Shown here: positions 17,551 to 26,027 of the stretch, in pieces
Layout of the letters: every line of letters starts with the position of its first letter
How positions within the stretch are numbered: position 1 is the stretch's first letter
NCBI GenBank assembly: GCA_910589145.1
Contig: CAJUSD010000022.1
Coordinates: 1-53,955 of the forward strand
Source of the DNA: an uncultured Oscillospiraceae bacterium
Lineage (GTDB): Bacteria > Bacillota > Clostridia > Oscillospirales > Ruminococcaceae
Direction of reading: 5' to 3'
Length of the DNA stretch: 53,955 nt
The notes under the pieces: generated by a model
Told to the model about the DNA's origin: nothing
Databases searched by the model: none
What the model saw: the letters and a program-made list of their open reading frames with translations, nothing else
Program-made: the position numbers and the translations under genes

Positions 17551-18669
17551 TTCTTTCTTGGCTTCCGGGGTCTTATCCGTGGTACATTCAGCAGAATCCA
17601 GTATAGTCCCTGATTCTGCTTCTATTTTTTCCTCTTGCTTTTCTGAATCTTCCTGTTCCAAAGCTTCCATCTCTTCTGCCGCATCTTTGGCAGCATCTGA
17701 AACTGCCTGTTTTAAGCCTTTTTTCTGTTCTTCCAACTGTTTGTAATATTCCCCGCTCACCACAGCGGCGGCAAGTTCCGCTTTAGCGAAAACCTTCAAA
17801 TATTCAGGGTCGTTGGAGGATTTAATCCTGCTTCTGACTACAATCCAGATAATTATGGCAGCCGCTACGCAAAGAATTGCCAGAAGTTGAGAAACCCGAA
17901 TGGTCCCCAACATCAGGCTGTCTGTCCTCAGACCTTCAATTACAGCTCTTCCAGTCCCATACCAGGCTGCATAAAAGAGAAGAAGCTCCCCGTCAAACCT
18001 TCTCCGGCTGGCAAAAAAAGCCGCCAGCCCGAATCCCAAAAAGCACCATAAAGACTCGTATAAAAAGGTAGGATGCACCGGAAGGGATGGGTCAATCTCT
18101 ACGCCAATTTTTGCAAGTTCGTCCTTCATGCCAGATAGGTAAGCGGAAATAGAAGGGGAAGTCATGCCCCAGGGCAGGGTGGTGTTAGAACCAAACGCTT
18201 CTATATTCACAAAGTTGCCCCATCTGCCAATAGCTTGTCCCAACAGGATGCCGCCTACTGCCATATCAGCCATGGGTAGGAAATGCACCTTGCGCCATTT
18301 ACATACCAATGCGCCAACCAGCAATGCGCCGATTACACCGCCGTAAATGGCGATTCCCCCATGCCAGATTTTAAAAATTTCTCCTAAATTGTCCTTATAG
18401 TAATCCCAGGTAAAGAGAACATAATAGATTCTCGCTCCTAAAATCCCTCCAACAGCGGAGATCATAACAACGTCTATGGCACGGTCAGCGTTAATGCCAA
18501 AGGTTTTACAGCGGCGGAAAGAGTAGAAAACTGCTGCTAAAAAGGCTAAGGCAATCAAAATGCCATACCAGTAAACAGTTATCTTATTTTCCCCGATTGG
18601 GATTGAAAACGCGGCGCGGGATAGGTGGAATTCCCATCCCAGCCCTGGAAATGAAAGGGTCTCTGTCAT
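17548..18669 (-). CDS. lgt: Prolipoprotein diacylglyceryl transferase
   Basis: The 373-residue integral membrane enzyme transfers the diacylglyceryl group from phosphatidylglycerol to the lipobox cysteine of prolipoproteins. Seven membrane segments are visible. Conserved features include WHGGIAIYGGVIGA, the Lgt signature IGRWGNFVNIEAFG and PTFLYES. The core ends near residue 295. An extra cytosolic tail of about 75 residues is rich in Glu, Lys and Ala, partly coiled-coil-like, and is absent from short Lgt proteins. AAGGAGAG precedes the ATG. It is transcribed alone, with a terminator on its 3' side. Confidence 0.95.
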   Translation of the reverse strand: MTETLSFPGLGWEFHLSRAAFSIPIGENKITVYWYGILIALAFLAAVFYSFRRCKTFGINADRAIDVVMISAVGGILGARIYYVLFTWDYYKDNLGEIFKIWHGGIAIYGGVIGALLVGALVCKWRKVHFLPMADMAVGGILLGQAIGRWGNFVNIEAFGSNTTLPWGMTSPSISAYLSGMKDELAKIGVEIDPSLPVHPTFLYESLWCFLGFGLAAFFASRRRFDGELLLFYAAWYGTGRAVIEGLRTDSLMLGTIRVSQLLAILCVAAAIIIWIVVRSRIKSSNDPEYLKVFAKAELAAAVVSGEYYKQLEEQKKGLKQAVSDAAKDAAEEMEALEQEDSEKQEEKIEAESGTILDSAECTTDKTPEAKKE

Positions 18670-18719
18670 AATTAAAGTCTCTCCTTTTGGATTTGGATGT
18701 GAACACAGGTTTGACGGAA

Positions 18720-18850
18720 AGGTTCGGGAAGTTGGATTTTTCTATACTTTTAGTGAGCTGGGGAGTTTCATGCCTTGCAGGTTCAGTTCAGCATTGCTGA
18801 ACTGACGTCCAAGGAACTTTTTTAATTTATTTTAGGTTAGAGCAAAATAG
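18720..18850 (+). repeat. Dispersed repeat R-like, copy 4 (degenerate)
   Basis: This contains the hairpin GTTCAGCATTGCTGAAC (18784-18800), then GGAACTTTTTTAATTTATTTTAGG, which resembles the family R right end. It abuts the 3' end of the minus-strand peptidase gene at 18859. Confidence 0.5.
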
Positions 18851-18858
18851 AAGTGTCT

Positions 18859-20163
18859 TTAGTTTTCCCTATTATTGCGGACAATCGACAAAGACGTCCA
18901 TTCCTCATGATATTGATTTTTCAGGCGCTGTTCTAACTGTTCCCTGGTAACATTTCCCAGGCTTTCAATGAGGGAATACATCTCCACTCCAGTAAAGTGG
19001 GAAAGCAGAAGGGTACTAGCCACTGCCTCCGGTCTGCTGAACATCCCAATATACCTTCCATAAGTGGCCTTTTTGCACTGTTGGAATAACTTTTCGCTGA
19101 TTCCGTCTCTTTTTAATTGTCTGACCCGTTCCAAAATGGCTTCATAAACGGTTTCAGGCTCTCTGGATTCCCCGCCGAAAGTAACAGCCAATAACGACCG
19201 TACTGCCATTGCCTCTCCGCCAAAAGTGGCGTTAATTAACCCTTTGTCGTATAATTCCCGATAAATAGGCGTATTCTCCCCAGCGATAATTTCTACAAGG
19301 ATTTCATCTAAAATCTGATTCCTCATATTTTCCGCAGAATCCCCGCCCTTTAGTTTAAAACCCATTTGGAACATGGGGGTTGCTACTTCCAGTTCAGTTT
19401 CAATTTTTCTTTGACAAACCTCGTCCGGTTCTTCTGGAAGGCGGCGTTTCGTCTGGAAGGGTTCCGCAGCTTTCAGAACACGGTCAGCAACTTCCAAGAC
19501 AGATTCTACCGTAAAATTCCCTGCAATCGCAATTACCATATTGTGAAGATTGTAAAAATGGTTATAGCACCGATAAAGAAGTTCCTTGTTAATCTCCGCA
19601 ATGGATTCCACTGTCCCTGCAATGTCCACCCGGACGGGATTTTTCTGATAAAGGGCTTTTAAAAGGTTAAAGTAAACCTGCCAGTCAGGATTGTCGTCAT
19701 ACATTCGGATTTCCTGTCCAATAATCCCCTGCTCTTTTTGAACCGTTTCGTCAGTAAAGTAGGGACGGGTCACAAAGTCCAAAAGAATTTCCAGGGATTT
19801 TTCAAAATTTTGAGTACAGGAAAACAAATAACAGGTTTTGTCAAAAGAGGTGTAGGCGTTGGCGCTTGCCCCGGTTGCTGCAAAGCGCTGGAATGCGTCC
19901 CCATCTTCGTTTTCAAAAAGTTTATGCTCCAGATAGTGGGCAATCCCTGCCGGAACTTCTACAAAGTCCTCATCCTCCGGGGTTTTAAAGGTAACATCCA
20001 TAGAACCGTAATTCGTTCCAAACAGGGCATAAGCAGTGCTGAACCCCTTCATAGGGCAGAGAAGGAGAGTAACACCGCTTTTGTGCATTACTTTATAGTA
20101 TTGTTCTTCAAGCAGGGATGAACCGATCGTTTCCATAGTAGTGCTTTTTTCTGTATCAGGCAT
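18859..20163 (-). CDS. yfmH: M16-family peptidase (YfmH-like)
   Basis: The 434-residue protein carries the inverted zinc motif HxxEH of M16 metalloproteases (H76-x-x-E79-H80 in AHYLEHKLFE), so it should be the catalytic partner. It overlaps the upstream gene by 8 nt and is surely co-translated with it. In Bacillus the YfmF/YfmH pair is linked to 5-aminopentanol modification of elongation factor P; the other genes of that pathway are not in this window, so the assignment rests on family resemblance. No signal peptide is visible. A role in processing a small peptide or modified protein is inferred. Confidence 0.85.
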   Translation of the reverse strand: MPDTEKSTTMETIGSSLLEEQYYKVMHKSGVTLLLCPMKGFSTAYALFGTNYGSMDVTFKTPEDEDFVEVPAGIAHYLEHKLFENEDGDAFQRFAATGASANAYTSFDKTCYLFSCTQNFEKSLEILLDFVTRPYFTDETVQKEQGIIGQEIRMYDDNPDWQVYFNLLKALYQKNPVRVDIAGTVESIAEINKELLYRCYNHFYNLHNMVIAIAGNFTVESVLEVADRVLKAAEPFQTKRRLPEEPDEVCQRKIETELEVATPMFQMGFKLKGGDSAENMRNQILDEILVEIIAGENTPIYRELYDKGLINATFGGEAMAVRSLLAVTFGGESREPETVYEAILERVRQLKRDGISEKLFQQCKKATYGRYIGMFSRPEAVASTLLLSHFTGVEMYSLIESLGNVTREQLEQRLKNQYHEEWTSLSIVRNNREN

Positions 20164-21475
20164 CTTGATTTCCCCCTTTTCTGTCTGTTTCCGGAGTTTC
20201 CCCTTTTAGGAAATAGATGGTATCCAGGGAAACCTGACGCGCTGCTTCTATAATTTCCTCCCTGGTTATGTCCAGCAGATCAGCAATATCTTGCTCTGGG
20301 GTTTTATCCCATCCGCTGAAGATCTGGTTAAAATAATACCCTTCCAAAGATCCCAAAGAATCCCCTGTGGTTTGGAATGCGTTGACCATGTTTAAACGCG
20401 CCGCCGAAAACTCTTCATCAGTAAACTCTCCCCGGCGCATTGCCTCAAGCTGGTTGAGGATTTCCTTCTGCGCTGCTTCCTTCTTTTCAAATTCAACACC
20501 GGAATCCACCATCATCAATCCGGTAGGGCGGTCATAACGTGAGGCGCAGTAATAGCAAAGGCTTAATTTTTCCCGCACATATACAAACAAACGGGAAAAG
20601 GGCGATCCGCCAAATACAGAGAGCATCATACGCAGAGCATTGTATTTTTTCCGTTGGGAAACATCCCCTACACGGAACCCCATTACAAGTTTCCCCTGCA
20701 TAACTTCCATTGTTTCTTCGACCTCCTGAATTTCTCCAGCGGTCAGTTTGACTGTACCCTCCGGGATTTCCTCTGGTGTACGGTTCACCTTTGCAAAAGC
20801 CTCTTTGAAGGCTTCCTTTGCGCCAGAGGGATCGCCGCATCCAATAAATAGTATTTCCACTTTGGCAGTTTTGAGTAGATGCCGGTACATATCCGCCGCC
20901 GATTTTGGAGTAACGGCCAGAGCATTTTCCCTTGTCCCATACCGGCTTACAGATGCTGGCTCGCCTTTACACATAGACTTCACACAACGGTCAATGGCAT
21001 AGGCGCGTTTGTCATTAATCAACGAATCAATTGTATCTACCAGATATTGACGTTCAATTCTAACGTCGTCCTCTCCAAATAAACCGCTTGCTTCCAGGTT
21101 CGGAGCAAATAATACCTGACAAAGAAGCTCTGCGCATTCCTGAATCATCTTTTCCCCTTCCAGTGCAAAGCGGTTGTCTATGCCTTGGACGGTTAAGTTT
21201 AAAATCTCCTTGGGACCGTGCTTGCGCACCTCTCCATCCAGATATGCTCCATATAATTCTGATAAACGGGAACTTAACAGAGTTATGTTAGGATATGCCC
21301 GGCAGGATTTACGCAGGAGCAGGGATAATGCTGCCATATCTGCTGCCGTTTCTTTTTTGAGCGGCGCAGCCAGATTTAATGAAATGCGGTTGCTCTTAAA
21401 CTTGGGGTCTATAATGCTTGTGAACCATACCCCTTCGCCAATCTGTACGCGGTTTGGTCTGCTGCCCATTTCCAT
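20156..21475 (-). CDS. yfmF: M16-family peptidase-like protein, non-catalytic partner (YfmF-like)
   Basis: The protein of about 439 residues has the M16 two-domain fold but lacks HxxEH; the equivalent region reads KKETAADMAALSLLLRKSC. M16B heterodimers typically pair one active and one inactive subunit, so this is probably the substrate-binding partner of the YfmH-like protein encoded immediately downstream. Conserved M16 C-terminal features such as the Arg-Tyr pair region (FSRLFVYVREKLSLCYYC) are present. The start is placed at ATG 21475, after AAAGGCGTG; an ATG six bases further in is also possible. It is the first gene of a two-gene operon. Confidence 0.83.
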   Translation of the reverse strand: MEMGSRPNRVQIGEGVWFTSIIDPKFKSNRISLNLAAPLKKETAADMAALSLLLRKSCRAYPNITLLSSRLSELYGAYLDGEVRKHGPKEILNLTVQGIDNRFALEGEKMIQECAELLCQVLFAPNLEASGLFGEDDVRIERQYLVDTIDSLINDKRAYAIDRCVKSMCKGEPASVSRYGTRENALAVTPKSAADMYRHLLKTAKVEILFIGCGDPSGAKEAFKEAFAKVNRTPEEIPEGTVKLTAGEIQEVEETMEVMQGKLVMGFRVGDVSQRKKYNALRMMLSVFGGSPFSRLFVYVREKLSLCYYCASRYDRPTGLMMVDSGVEFEKKEAAQKEILNQLEAMRRGEFTDEEFSAARLNMVNAFQTTGDSLGSLEGYYFNQIFSGWDKTPEQDIADLLDITREEIIEAARQVSLDTIYFLKGETPETDRKGGNQDA

Positions 21476-21478
21476 CAC

Positions 21479-22056
21479 GCCTTTCTATTTTGCAGAATCT
21501 TTATACTGTTATTTTGTCTCCTTTTCTCCAAAATACTATAAACGAGTTTTTGCTGAATTTTGAAAAACTCCCTTGTATTATAGCACGTATAGAGCGGATC
21601 ATAGTAAATATTTTATGAATTCCATGGAATTTTCTAGCAAACAAGGGTTTTTACTGCTGAAATTCTCTTGAAGCATTGCAATTTGCAGTTTTTATAAGCC
21701 TGAAAAGGTTCAACACCTAAATCCAATAGAATACACAGTAAAAAATAACAAACGAAAACTTTCTAACATAGATTTCCAAAAAACTTTTTATCAAGTGGAG
21801 ATGAAATAATTCGTTTTAATTTACATTAATTGGAATTTATGCAATAATGTTATAGCTTTTTCTGATTTTCGTATACAAAAACAAAAGAAACTGTTCATTT
21901 TCTCTCTTTTCTAACCATACACAAAATGGTATAATAAAATGGGGAATACGAGTAAAATGGGATTTCCCGTTTTTTCCAGGAATACAGCCTCCCGCTAGTT
22001 CCCCACAAAACCGGACAGAAAGCGAACGGCTGAAAAAAATAAGGAGTCGTGATGAC
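21479..22056. other. Long AT-rich intergenic region
   Basis: This 578-bp spacer separates the divergent yfmF-like and Na/Pi transporter genes. TATAAT sequences are readable toward both sides (minus strand near 21575-21583; plus strand at 21930-21935), but neither has a good -35. A patch near 21755-21800 is rich in AAACTTT-type sequence and weakly recalls repeat R. No gene was found. Confidence 0.4.
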
Positions 22057-23670
22057 ATGCAGTTTACCGATATCCTCGGCGTTATTGGCGGGCTATCCCT
22101 GTTTCTTTACGGCATGAAAATGATGAGCGACGGTTTGGCACTGGTAGCTGGTTCACGTCTAAAGGAAATTTTGGAAAAGCTTACGCGTAACCGGTATATT
22201 GGGGTTCTTGTAGGAATTGTAATCGCCGCAATTATCCAAAGTTCAAATGCTACTACGGTAATGGCGGTTGGTTTTGTTAATGCAGGTCTAATGGATTTAA
22301 GCCAAGCAGTAGGGGTTATAATAGGAGCTAAAGTAGGTACTACTATGACCGGACAGCTTTTAACCCTAAAGGCAGATCAGATAGCCCCGTTGGTAGCCAT
22401 GATAGGCGTCGCTATGATTATGTTTTTTAAAAGAAAAAAAGTCAATCATATTGGACAGGTTATAGGAGGTTTGGGAATTTTATTTTTAGGGATGAATATG
22501 ATGAGTTCCTCCATGTCCCCGCTAAAAGATGTGGTTTGGTTCCGAAATCTCATTATTCAGATGGAAAATCCATTGTTTGGTATTTTGGTTGGATTAATTT
22601 TTACTGCTTTGATTCAAAGTTCTTCTGCTTCCGTTGGTATTCTTCAGGCAATGGCAGCTCAGAATGTTTTGACTTTAGGACAGGCGGCCCCGTTGGTTTA
22701 TGGTATGAATGTGGGCGCGTGTGCTAGTGCAGTGCTTTCCTCAATTGGCGGTAAGAAGGACGCAAAACGCGCCTCCCTTCTGGCTATCCTTTTTAGCAGC
22801 ATTGGGGCAATCATTTTTGTAATATTGGGGGTTTTTGTTCCGTTCCCAGAATGGGTCGCTTCTCTGACCCCGGATAACCCTATGCGTCAAGTGGCTAACC
22901 TGCATACTCTGTTTAATCTGTTCAGTATGCTGATGCTCCTTCCTGTTTCCAACCTCTTAGTGAAACTGTCAAAAAAACTTGTTTCTGGAGAGGATGTTGA
23001 GGAAGATGCTCCTAAATTGGTTCATATCGATGAACATGCCTTTGGTGCCGCCAGTATTGGAATTGCCCAGGTAGACGCAGAAGTTTCCCGGATGCACTGT
23101 CTGGCCCGGAACAATTTGGAAATGGCTGGACAGGCACTGTTAAATCAGGATCTTTCTAATCTGGACCGTATTATCCAAAATGAAGAAACAGTTGATTTCC
23201 TAAATAAAGAAATTACAAAATGTCTTGTTCGGATCAACCGTCTGGAACTTACTGCAAATGATGCCCAGAGGCTTAGTTCCATGTACCATGTTGTCAGCGA
23301 TATTGAACGGGTTGGAGATCATGCGCAGAATATTGCCGATTATTCTGCAACCTGTAAGGAAAGAAACGTTTCTTTCTCCATGGAAGGTAAGACGGAACTC
23401 GCTAATTTGATGCAGCACACTTTGAAAATTTTGGATGACGCTTATAAATATTTTATGAAACAGAATTTACATATGATGGAAGATATTGAAAACCAAGAAC
23501 AGACAATAGATGATCTGGTGGACGAGTACTCCCAAAATCATATTGACAGGCTGAATGCAAATCAGTGCGATGCCGACTCTGGACTGATTTTCTCAGAAGT
23601 TCTTACGGATTTGGAACGTGTTTCTGACCATGCTTTAAATATTGCTGAGGCTGCGGTTTATCATGATTAA
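22057..23670 (+). CDS. Na/Pi cotransporter family protein with PhoU-like domain
   Basis: The 537-residue protein starts with duplicated NptA/PNaS repeats holding the QSS motifs (IIQSSNATTVMAVGFVNAG and LIQSSSASVGILQAM). A C-terminal PhoU-like helical domain follows (about residues 340-537) with paired DLERVSDHALNIAE-type and DIERVGDHAQNIAD signatures. It should couple phosphate movement to sodium; the PhoU part probably regulates or partners it. AAGGAG is 10 nt before the ATG. It is a single-gene unit with an excellent terminator. Confidence 0.92.
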   Translation: MQFTDILGVIGGLSLFLYGMKMMSDGLALVAGSRLKEILEKLTRNRYIGVLVGIVIAAIIQSSNATTVMAVGFVNAGLMDLSQAVGVIIGAKVGTTMTGQLLTLKADQIAPLVAMIGVAMIMFFKRKKVNHIGQVIGGLGILFLGMNMMSSSMSPLKDVVWFRNLIIQMENPLFGILVGLIFTALIQSSSASVGILQAMAAQNVLTLGQAAPLVYGMNVGACASAVLSSIGGKKDAKRASLLAILFSSIGAIIFVILGVFVPFPEWVASLTPDNPMRQVANLHTLFNLFSMLMLLPVSNLLVKLSKKLVSGEDVEEDAPKLVHIDEHAFGAASIGIAQVDAEVSRMHCLARNNLEMAGQALLNQDLSNLDRIIQNEETVDFLNKEITKCLVRINRLELTANDAQRLSSMYHVVSDIERVGDHAQNIADYSATCKERNVSFSMEGKTELANLMQHTLKILDDAYKYFMKQNLHMMEDIENQEQTIDDLVDEYSQNHIDRLNANQCDADSGLIFSEVLTDLERVSDHALNIAEAAVYHD

Positions 23671-23674
23671 TATT

Positions 23675-23714
23675 AAAAAACCCTGTACGGCATTTTGCCG
23701 TACAGGGTTTTTGT
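23675..23714 (+). terminator. Terminator after the Na/Pi transporter gene
   Basis: CCCTGTACGG (23681-23690) pairs perfectly with CCGTACAGGG (23698-23707), preceded by an A-run and followed by TTTTT. Confidence 0.95.
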
Positions 23715-23725
23715 GTTGTAAGTTC

Positions 23726-23917
23726 GATAAAAAACTCTTAAAATAAAAGCTTTCTGTTTTAGAGATGCATCTCAGAGATGTTCACTGATTACAAGAGAAA
23801 ATGACAGCTTTGTAAATTCTGGCGGGCTGAGTTCAGCAGAATTGAAAAGCCGCTGGGCCCGAAACCTTTTTATCTGCCCTTGGCCGTACCTGCTTAGGTG
23901 GTTCCCTCAATTTAACT
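23726..23917 (+). repeat. Dispersed repeat R, copy 5 (near full length)
   Basis: The left block is CTTTCTGTTTTAGAGATGC. ACAAGAGAAAA and GGGCTGAGTTCAGCAG lie in the middle, and the right block is CCCGAAACCTTTTTATCTGC with a GTACCTGCTTAGGTGG tail. It ends at the 3' end of the minus-strand aldolase gene. Confidence 0.75.
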
Positions 23918-24808
23918 TTACAGCAATCCCATTTCCTGTAGGACTGTTTTCAATTTTTCCTTTTCCGGGGGAGTCAGTTCTGCAATAGGTGCAATACATT
24001 TGCCCACATCAATTCCCTGCATTATCAAACCTTCTTTAATAACTTCCGGGAATGTCCCCATATTACAAGCAATACGCAGGGGAGCAAATTTAAACTGTGC
24101 TTCTAAAGCACCCTTATGGTCTCCAGCCATAAATTTCTCATAAATATCCACAGCAACCTTGGGAGCAACATTAGCACAGGAGGCGATTGCACCTGTTGCA
24201 CCATAGCATAAGCCCGCGTAAATCAAAGTATCCCGTCCTAAAAGCACATGGAAATCGTCCCTATGCCGTGTCAAACGGATATACTCAGCAGTATTCGTCA
24301 TATCACCGGTACTGTCCTTCACCCCGGCAATATTTGGAATCTCAGCTAATTTGGCAACTGTCTCCGGTGTTACATGAACATTGGTTTTTGGACGGTTGTT
24401 ATAGATAATAATTGGGAGGTCTGTACTTTCCGCTACTGCGTGGTAGAACTCATAAACTTCCGCCTGGGTTTGAGAAATGAACATAGGGGTAAGTACAGAA
24501 ACAGCATTTGCCCCGCATTCCTTGGCAATTTTGGCAAGCTCAATGGTCCCCTTGACAGTGATATGGTTCGCTCCTGCATATACGGGAACCCTTCCTGCAG
24601 CAGTTTCAACGGCAAGCGTAATAATCCGGCGATAATCGTCATTGTTAAACGCATAGAATTCCCCGGTAGTGCCAAACGGAAAAACACCATGAACACCACT
24701 GTCAATCAAATGGTTGATAAGCTGTACAAACACCTTTTCATGAAAGGCCCCATCCGGCGTGGTGGGAGTGACAACAGGGGGAATAATGCCCCTTGGGATA
24801 AAAGCCAT
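23918..24808 (-). CDS. DapA-superfamily lyase, probable keto-deoxy-sugar-acid aldolase
   Basis: The 296-residue TIM-barrel class I lyase has the family's GTTGE motif (PFGTTGEFYAF), the YN pair at IIIYNNRPKTN and the Schiff-base lysine in GVKDSTGD. True DapA is unlikely: the gene is 31 bp upstream-linked to garR and faces glycerate kinase and garD. In the galactarate/glucarate pathway GarD yields 5-keto-4-deoxyglucarate, which an aldolase splits to pyruvate and tartronate semialdehyde, the substrate of GarR. I infer that this protein replaces the unrelated GarL. A KdgD-type dehydratase is the main alternative, but then GarR would have no substrate. AGGAGG precedes the ATG. Confidence 0.8.
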   Translation of the reverse strand: MAFIPRGIIPPVVTPTTPDGAFHEKVFVQLINHLIDSGVHGVFPFGTTGEFYAFNNDDYRRIITLAVETAAGRVPVYAGANHITVKGTIELAKIAKECGANAVSVLTPMFISQTQAEVYEFYHAVAESTDLPIIIYNNRPKTNVHVTPETVAKLAEIPNIAGVKDSTGDMTNTAEYIRLTRHRDDFHVLLGRDTLIYAGLCYGATGAIASCANVAPKVAVDIYEKFMAGDHKGALEAQFKFAPLRIACNMGTFPEVIKEGLIMQGIDVGKCIAPIAELTPPEKEKLKTVLQEMGLL

Positions 24809-24838
24809 AATGATATCCTCCTAATGGATAAATCTTTT

Positions 24839-25720
24839 TTATTCAATGGTAGTTCCAGTAAGTTTCTGGTAATATTTTGCAATTGCGCTGTGGTCGTCCT
24901 GTCCGCAGCCATAAAAGTGGAGGTTCTCCAAAATTTCCATAACAGAAGCGGTTAAAGGCAGGGGAGCGCCTACGCCGTGCCCGGTTTCAATCGCGTTGTT
25001 CAGGTCTTTAATATGCAGGTCAATTTTAAATCCGGGTTTGAAATTTTGATCCATAATCATCGGAGCTTTTGCGTTCATAACAGTAGAACCTGCCAGCCCG
25101 CCTTTGATTGCGTCGAATACCAGATGAGGATCAACGCCGGCTTTTTTTGCCAGCATAAAGGCTTCTGAAACGGCTGCAATATTCAGCGCCACAATTACCT
25201 GATTAGCAAGTTTGGTTGTATTGCCTGCGCCGATATCACCGCAATGTACCGCAGATGCACCCATTTCCAGCAGAATCTCTTTCACAGAATCAAATACTTC
25301 CTTTTCACCGCCAACCATAATGGACAAAGTTCCGTCGATTGCCTTTGGTTCGCCGCCGGATACAGGAGCATCCAGCATTTTTACGCCTTTAGCGGAACAG
25401 GCTTTTTCGATTTCCTGGGAAGCCAGGGGAGCAATACTGCTCATATCAATAAGGATAAGTCCAGGTTTGGCTCCTTCCAATACACCGTTTTCTCCACAGA
25501 CAACTGCCTTGACATGGGGGGAATTGGGGAGCATGGTAATGACGATATCGCTTTTTTCTGCAACTTCACGCGCAGTTTCCGCTGTTTCTGCGCCGCAGGA
25601 TGCGATTTCTGCAACGGCTTCTTTATTGATATCTTCAACGATCAGGGAGTATCCAGCTTTTATTAAGTTTTTGCTCATGGGCTTTCCCATAATGCCAAGG
25701 CCAATGAATCCTATTTTCAT
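24839..25720 (-). CDS. garR: Tartronate semialdehyde reductase (2-hydroxy-3-oxopropionate reductase)
   Basis: The 293-residue beta-hydroxyacid dehydrogenase has an N-terminal Rossmann motif (GFIGLGIMGKPMSKNL), the substrate-binding DAPVSGGEPKA segment and the catalytic lysine region GAGNTTKLANQ. It reduces tartronate semialdehyde to D-glycerate with NAD(P)H. The frame is open to 25768, but the ATG at 25720 begins the Rossmann strand directly and has AGAGG at good spacing. It is first in a two-gene minus-strand operon with the DapA-type lyase. Glycerate then passes to the kinase encoded divergently. Confidence 0.9.
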   Translation of the reverse strand: MKIGFIGLGIMGKPMSKNLIKAGYSLIVEDINKEAVAEIASCGAETAETAREVAEKSDIVITMLPNSPHVKAVVCGENGVLEGAKPGLILIDMSSIAPLASQEIEKACSAKGVKMLDAPVSGGEPKAIDGTLSIMVGGEKEVFDSVKEILLEMGASAVHCGDIGAGNTTKLANQVIVALNIAAVSEAFMLAKKAGVDPHLVFDAIKGGLAGSTVMNAKAPMIMDQNFKPGFKIDLHIKDLNNAIETGHGVGAPLPLTASVMEILENLHFYGCGQDDHSAIAKYYQKLTGTTIE

Positions 25721-25776
25721 ATTGTTTACCTCTTTCTTTTTCCGCTTGTAAAAGCGTTTCTTTTTCACTGTCTTTC

Positions 25777-25805
25777 ATTATATCTGTCCTGTCTGTTTGA
25801 TACAA
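25777..25805 (-). promoter_or_regulatory. Promoter of the garR-lyase operon
   Basis: On the minus strand, TTGTAT (forward 25800-25805) and TATAAT (forward 25777-25782) are separated by 17 bp, about 60 bp before the garR ATG. Confidence 0.65.
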
Positions 25806-25833
25806 TAGGCAAACCCTATGAAGAACCTGCTTA

Positions 25834-25895
25834 AAATTGCAACGCATTTCCATTTTTTTATTTTTTGCAATACTTTTATTGCGTTTTATGCAATA
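25834..25895. promoter_or_regulatory. Cluster of TTGCAAT/ATTGC repeats between the divergent gar operons
   Basis: ATTGCAACGCAT (25835-25846), TTGCAATA (25865-25872) and the inverted repeat ATTGC-N6-TGCAAT (25878-25894) lie in the shared promoter region. Such a cluster could be an operator for a sugar-acid responsive regulator, but none is encoded nearby. The site is assigned only from the repetition seen here. Confidence 0.4.
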
Positions 25896-26027
25896 TTCTT
25901 CAATCTATCAAAAAATGCGCAGGAATTTCGGTCTGCTGTCTGTTGCCCATTTTTCCTGGCTCCAGTATAATAGAACCATAAGAAATCCCCTTGCTATTTT
26001 TATCAAAGAAGGGAAAGAGCATATTTT

